Positions 62,593-64,000 of a DNA stretch of 64,000 nt are shown here, piece by piece. Positions within the stretch are counted from its first letter, which is position 1; every line of letters starts with the position of its first letter. The stretch is from Sinosporangium siamense. Lineage in GTDB: Bacteria; Actinomycetota; Actinomycetes; Streptosporangiales; Streptosporangiaceae. The position numbers were made by a program, and so were the translations under genes. Below the pieces are notes generated by a model, which had not been told where the DNA came from, ran no database searches, and saw only the letters and a program-made list of their open reading frames with translations. The DNA lies in contig NZ_BOOW01000030.1 in the NCBI RefSeq assembly GCF_016863435.1, positions 275,221 to 339,220 of the forward strand. Reading direction: 5' to 3'.

Positions 62593-62805
62593 TTAGAGGG
62601 CATCCAAGGGGGAATTAGCACGGTTTCGAGGCATGCGTCCACTGCCCGAAGTACGCCGATTGAGTAAAGCACGAGGAATGAACCCGGGGTGTCGAAGCCG
62701 GCAGGCCTGCACTTTGTCCGACCGATGTCCCGCTTCCCGTCCGATCTCAAGTTTGGGGCGGAAACGCCTGGATCCAAGGACGCGGGCGTGCGGCTCCCGG
62801 GTCTG

Positions 62806-63906
62806 CTAGTGTCCTGCGCCTGAAATTCGTCGGCAATATCGGGCGAGGGATTCGAGAATCTCCTCTGCGGTCTTCTTCCACACGAACGGGCGCGGGTTGG
62901 CGTTCCACTGATCGATCCAGTCGCGGATGTCCTTCTCCAGCGCCCGCACGCTTTTGTGGACTCCGCGCCTGATCAGCTGGTCGGTCAGGAATCCGAACCA
63001 GCGCTCGACCTGGTTGATCCAGGAGGAGCCGGTCGGGGTGAAGTGCATGTGGAACCGGGGGTGGCGCGACAGCCACGCCTTGACGGCCGGAGTCTTGTGG
63101 GTGCCGTAGTTGTCGCAGATCAGGTGGATGTCCAGCTCGGCGGGTACCGTCTTGTCGATCGTGATCAGGAACTTCTTGAACTCGGCGGCCCGGTGCTGGC
63201 GGTGCAGTTCGCCGATGACGGTCCCGTCGGCGACGTTGAACGCGGCGAACAGGCTGGTGATCCCGTTGCGGACGTAGTCGTGGGTCCGCCGCTCGGGCAT
63301 GCCCGGCATCATCGGCAGCACCGGCTGCGAGCGGTCCAGCGCCTGGATCTGCGACTTCTCGTCCACGCACAGCACCACGGCACGCTCGGGCGGGTTGCAG
63401 TACAGGCCGACCACATCGACGACCTTCTCCACGAACAGCGGATCCGTCGACAGCTTGAAGGTGCCGGCCTGATGGGGTCTGAGGCCGAAATCGCGCCAGA
63501 TCCGCCCGATCGTGGACCTGGACAGCCCGCTCCGCTCGGCCATCGAGGCCCGCGACCAGTGCGTGGCCCCCTTGGGTGTGTTCTCCAAGGTGGCCACCAC
63601 GACCTGCTCGACCTGGTCCAGCGTGATCGAGGGCGGTCGGCCCGGGCGCTGCTCGTCCATCCGCCCGTCCAGTCGCAGCTTGACGAAACGGGTCCGCCAC
63701 TTGGAGACCGTGTCGCGGTGTATCCGCAGCGCCGCTGCGATCTCGATGTTGTCCATGCCGTCCGCACACGCCAGCACGATCTTCGATCGCATCGCCAGCA
63801 CCTGCGAGGACTTGCTCCTTCGTGCCCAGCGCTCCAGAGTGGCCCGCTCATCGGCAGAGAGTGTCACAGGAGTCTTCGGTCGTCCCGTCCGCGCCATGGA
63901 AGCCAC
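62806..63906 (-). CDS. IS630-family transposase, intact
   Basis: A 366-residue protein. The N-terminus has a helix-turn-helix (IEIAAALRIHRDTVSKWRTRFVKL) and a second HTH (GATHWSRASMAERSGLSRST). The DDE catalytic triad is complete: VVLCVDEKSQIQAL, HLICDNYGTHKTP and SSWINQVERWFGFLTD. The ATG at 63897 is an alternative start to 63906. The coding frame runs through the left terminal repeat, and its TAG stop (62806-62808) is formed by the target-site TA plus the flanking base. No frame damage is seen, so it may be active. Confidence 0.92.
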   Translation of the reverse strand: MASMARTGRPKTPVTLSADERATLERWARRSKSSQVLAMRSKIVLACADGMDNIEIAAALRIHRDTVSKWRTRFVKLRLDGRMDEQRPGRPPSITLDQVEQVVVATLENTPKGATHWSRASMAERSGLSRSTIGRIWRDFGLRPHQAGTFKLSTDPLFVEKVVDVVGLYCNPPERAVVLCVDEKSQIQALDRSQPVLPMMPGMPERRTHDYVRNGITSLFAAFNVADGTVIGELHRQHRAAEFKKFLITIDKTVPAELDIHLICDNYGTHKTPAVKAWLSRHPRFHMHFTPTGSSWINQVERWFGFLTDQLIRRGVHKSVRALEKDIRDWIDQWNANPRPFVWKKTAEEILESLARYCRRISGAGH

Positions 63907-63942
63907 TCTAGACTTAGCTGACGAATTTCAGGCGCAGGACAC
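62809..63942 (-). mobile_element. IS630-family insertion sequence, complete
   Basis: It is a 1134-bp element with perfect terminal inverted repeats of at least 23 bases starting GTGTCCTGCGCCTGAAATTC, flanked by a TA duplication (62807-62808 and 63943-63944). TA targets are characteristic of the family. It is inserted just upstream of the transposase start of IS5-family element D. Confidence 0.92.
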
Positions 63943-63954
63943 TAGCACAGTGCC

Positions 63955-64000
63955 ATGGCCCCCCGCCGCCCCTACCCGTCCGACCTGTCCGACGCCCGCC
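63955..64000 (+). CDS. IS5-family transposase, 5' end only
   Basis: The ATG at 63955 begins MAPRRPYPSDLSDAR, the same N-terminus as the transposase of element A, and runs off the window. Its promoter region is separated from it by the IS630 insertion. Confidence 0.75.
   Translation, partial: MAPRRPYPSDLSDAR

Larger units (their letters stand above)
62593..64000 (+). mobile_element. IS5-family element D, interrupted and cut by the window edge
   Basis: It starts with the terminal sequence TTAGAGGGCATCCAA at 62593 and runs about 215 bases to the TA at 62807. There the IS630 element is inserted, and it resumes at 63943 with the transposase start at 63955. The flanks on both sides of the IS630 insertion join into sequence matching element A. 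No gene lies in 62593-62805. Confidence 0.65.

Overview
The window is high-GC actinobacterial DNA. The best match I can infer is a sporulating actinomycete of the Streptosporangiaceae type (Nonomuraea, Streptosporangium or Microbispora relatives). The reasons are a multi-repeat chaplin-like surface protein, a conservon (cvnA-D) operon, several ECF sigma/anti-sigma pairs, a pSAM2-type integrative element, and the actinobacterial core block ricT - holB - tmk (fused to an MFS domain) - topA. Family level is inference from gene content; no rRNA is present.

Layout. (1) 1-3914: a translationally coupled trio of TPR-CHAT caspase-like protein, small Cys/His protein and membrane protein, cut by the left edge. 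(2) 3969-5291: decayed DUF262 (GmrSD-like) and HipA genes. (3) About 5401-17447: a roughly 12 kb integrative element in a tRNA-Thr(CGT) gene. It is bounded by a 17-bp direct repeat in the anticodon region and carries an ApeA-like HEPN gene, a one-polypeptide restriction-modification enzyme, a GntR regulator, small plasmid-type genes, a broken repSA, xis and a frameshifted int. Its replication and integration genes are damaged, and no traB is seen. (4) 17598-21247: cvnABCD. (5) 22608-45323: ordinary chromosome, with a lipoprotein, NfeD-like and flotillin genes, a CDP-alcohol phosphotransferase, ECF sigma factors with partners, a crcB pair, an ECF41 sigma factor with its flavoprotein, and a serine hydrolase divergent from an unusual MarR regulator with clustered operators. 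It also holds a second HEPN relic, an SMI1/KNR4 membrane fusion and a secreted S33 hydrolase. (6) 42206-52910: the ricT/holB/tmk/topA replication block with a sigma/anti-sigma insertion. (7) 53766-56727: an eight-repeat chaplin-like protein and a secreted neighbour. (8) 58379 to the end: tRNA-Leu(GAG), a truncated integrase, two head-to-head orphan CRISPR fragments, and a nest of IS5-family elements with one intact IS630 element.

How it fits together. Both ends look like defence-rich accessory DNA attached to tRNA genes, and the middle is vertically inherited chromosome. CHAT, DUF262, HipA, ApeA, restriction-modification and HEPN genes or relics cluster in the first 37 kb. The CRISPR repeats survive only as a broken, inverted fragment between a dead integrase and an IS5 copy. 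The most notable observations are the inverted CRISPR mini-arrays, the CHAT trio, the chaplin polyprotein, the tRNA-Thr element with its hybrid tRNA, and the clustered operators of the HTH-MarR regulator.
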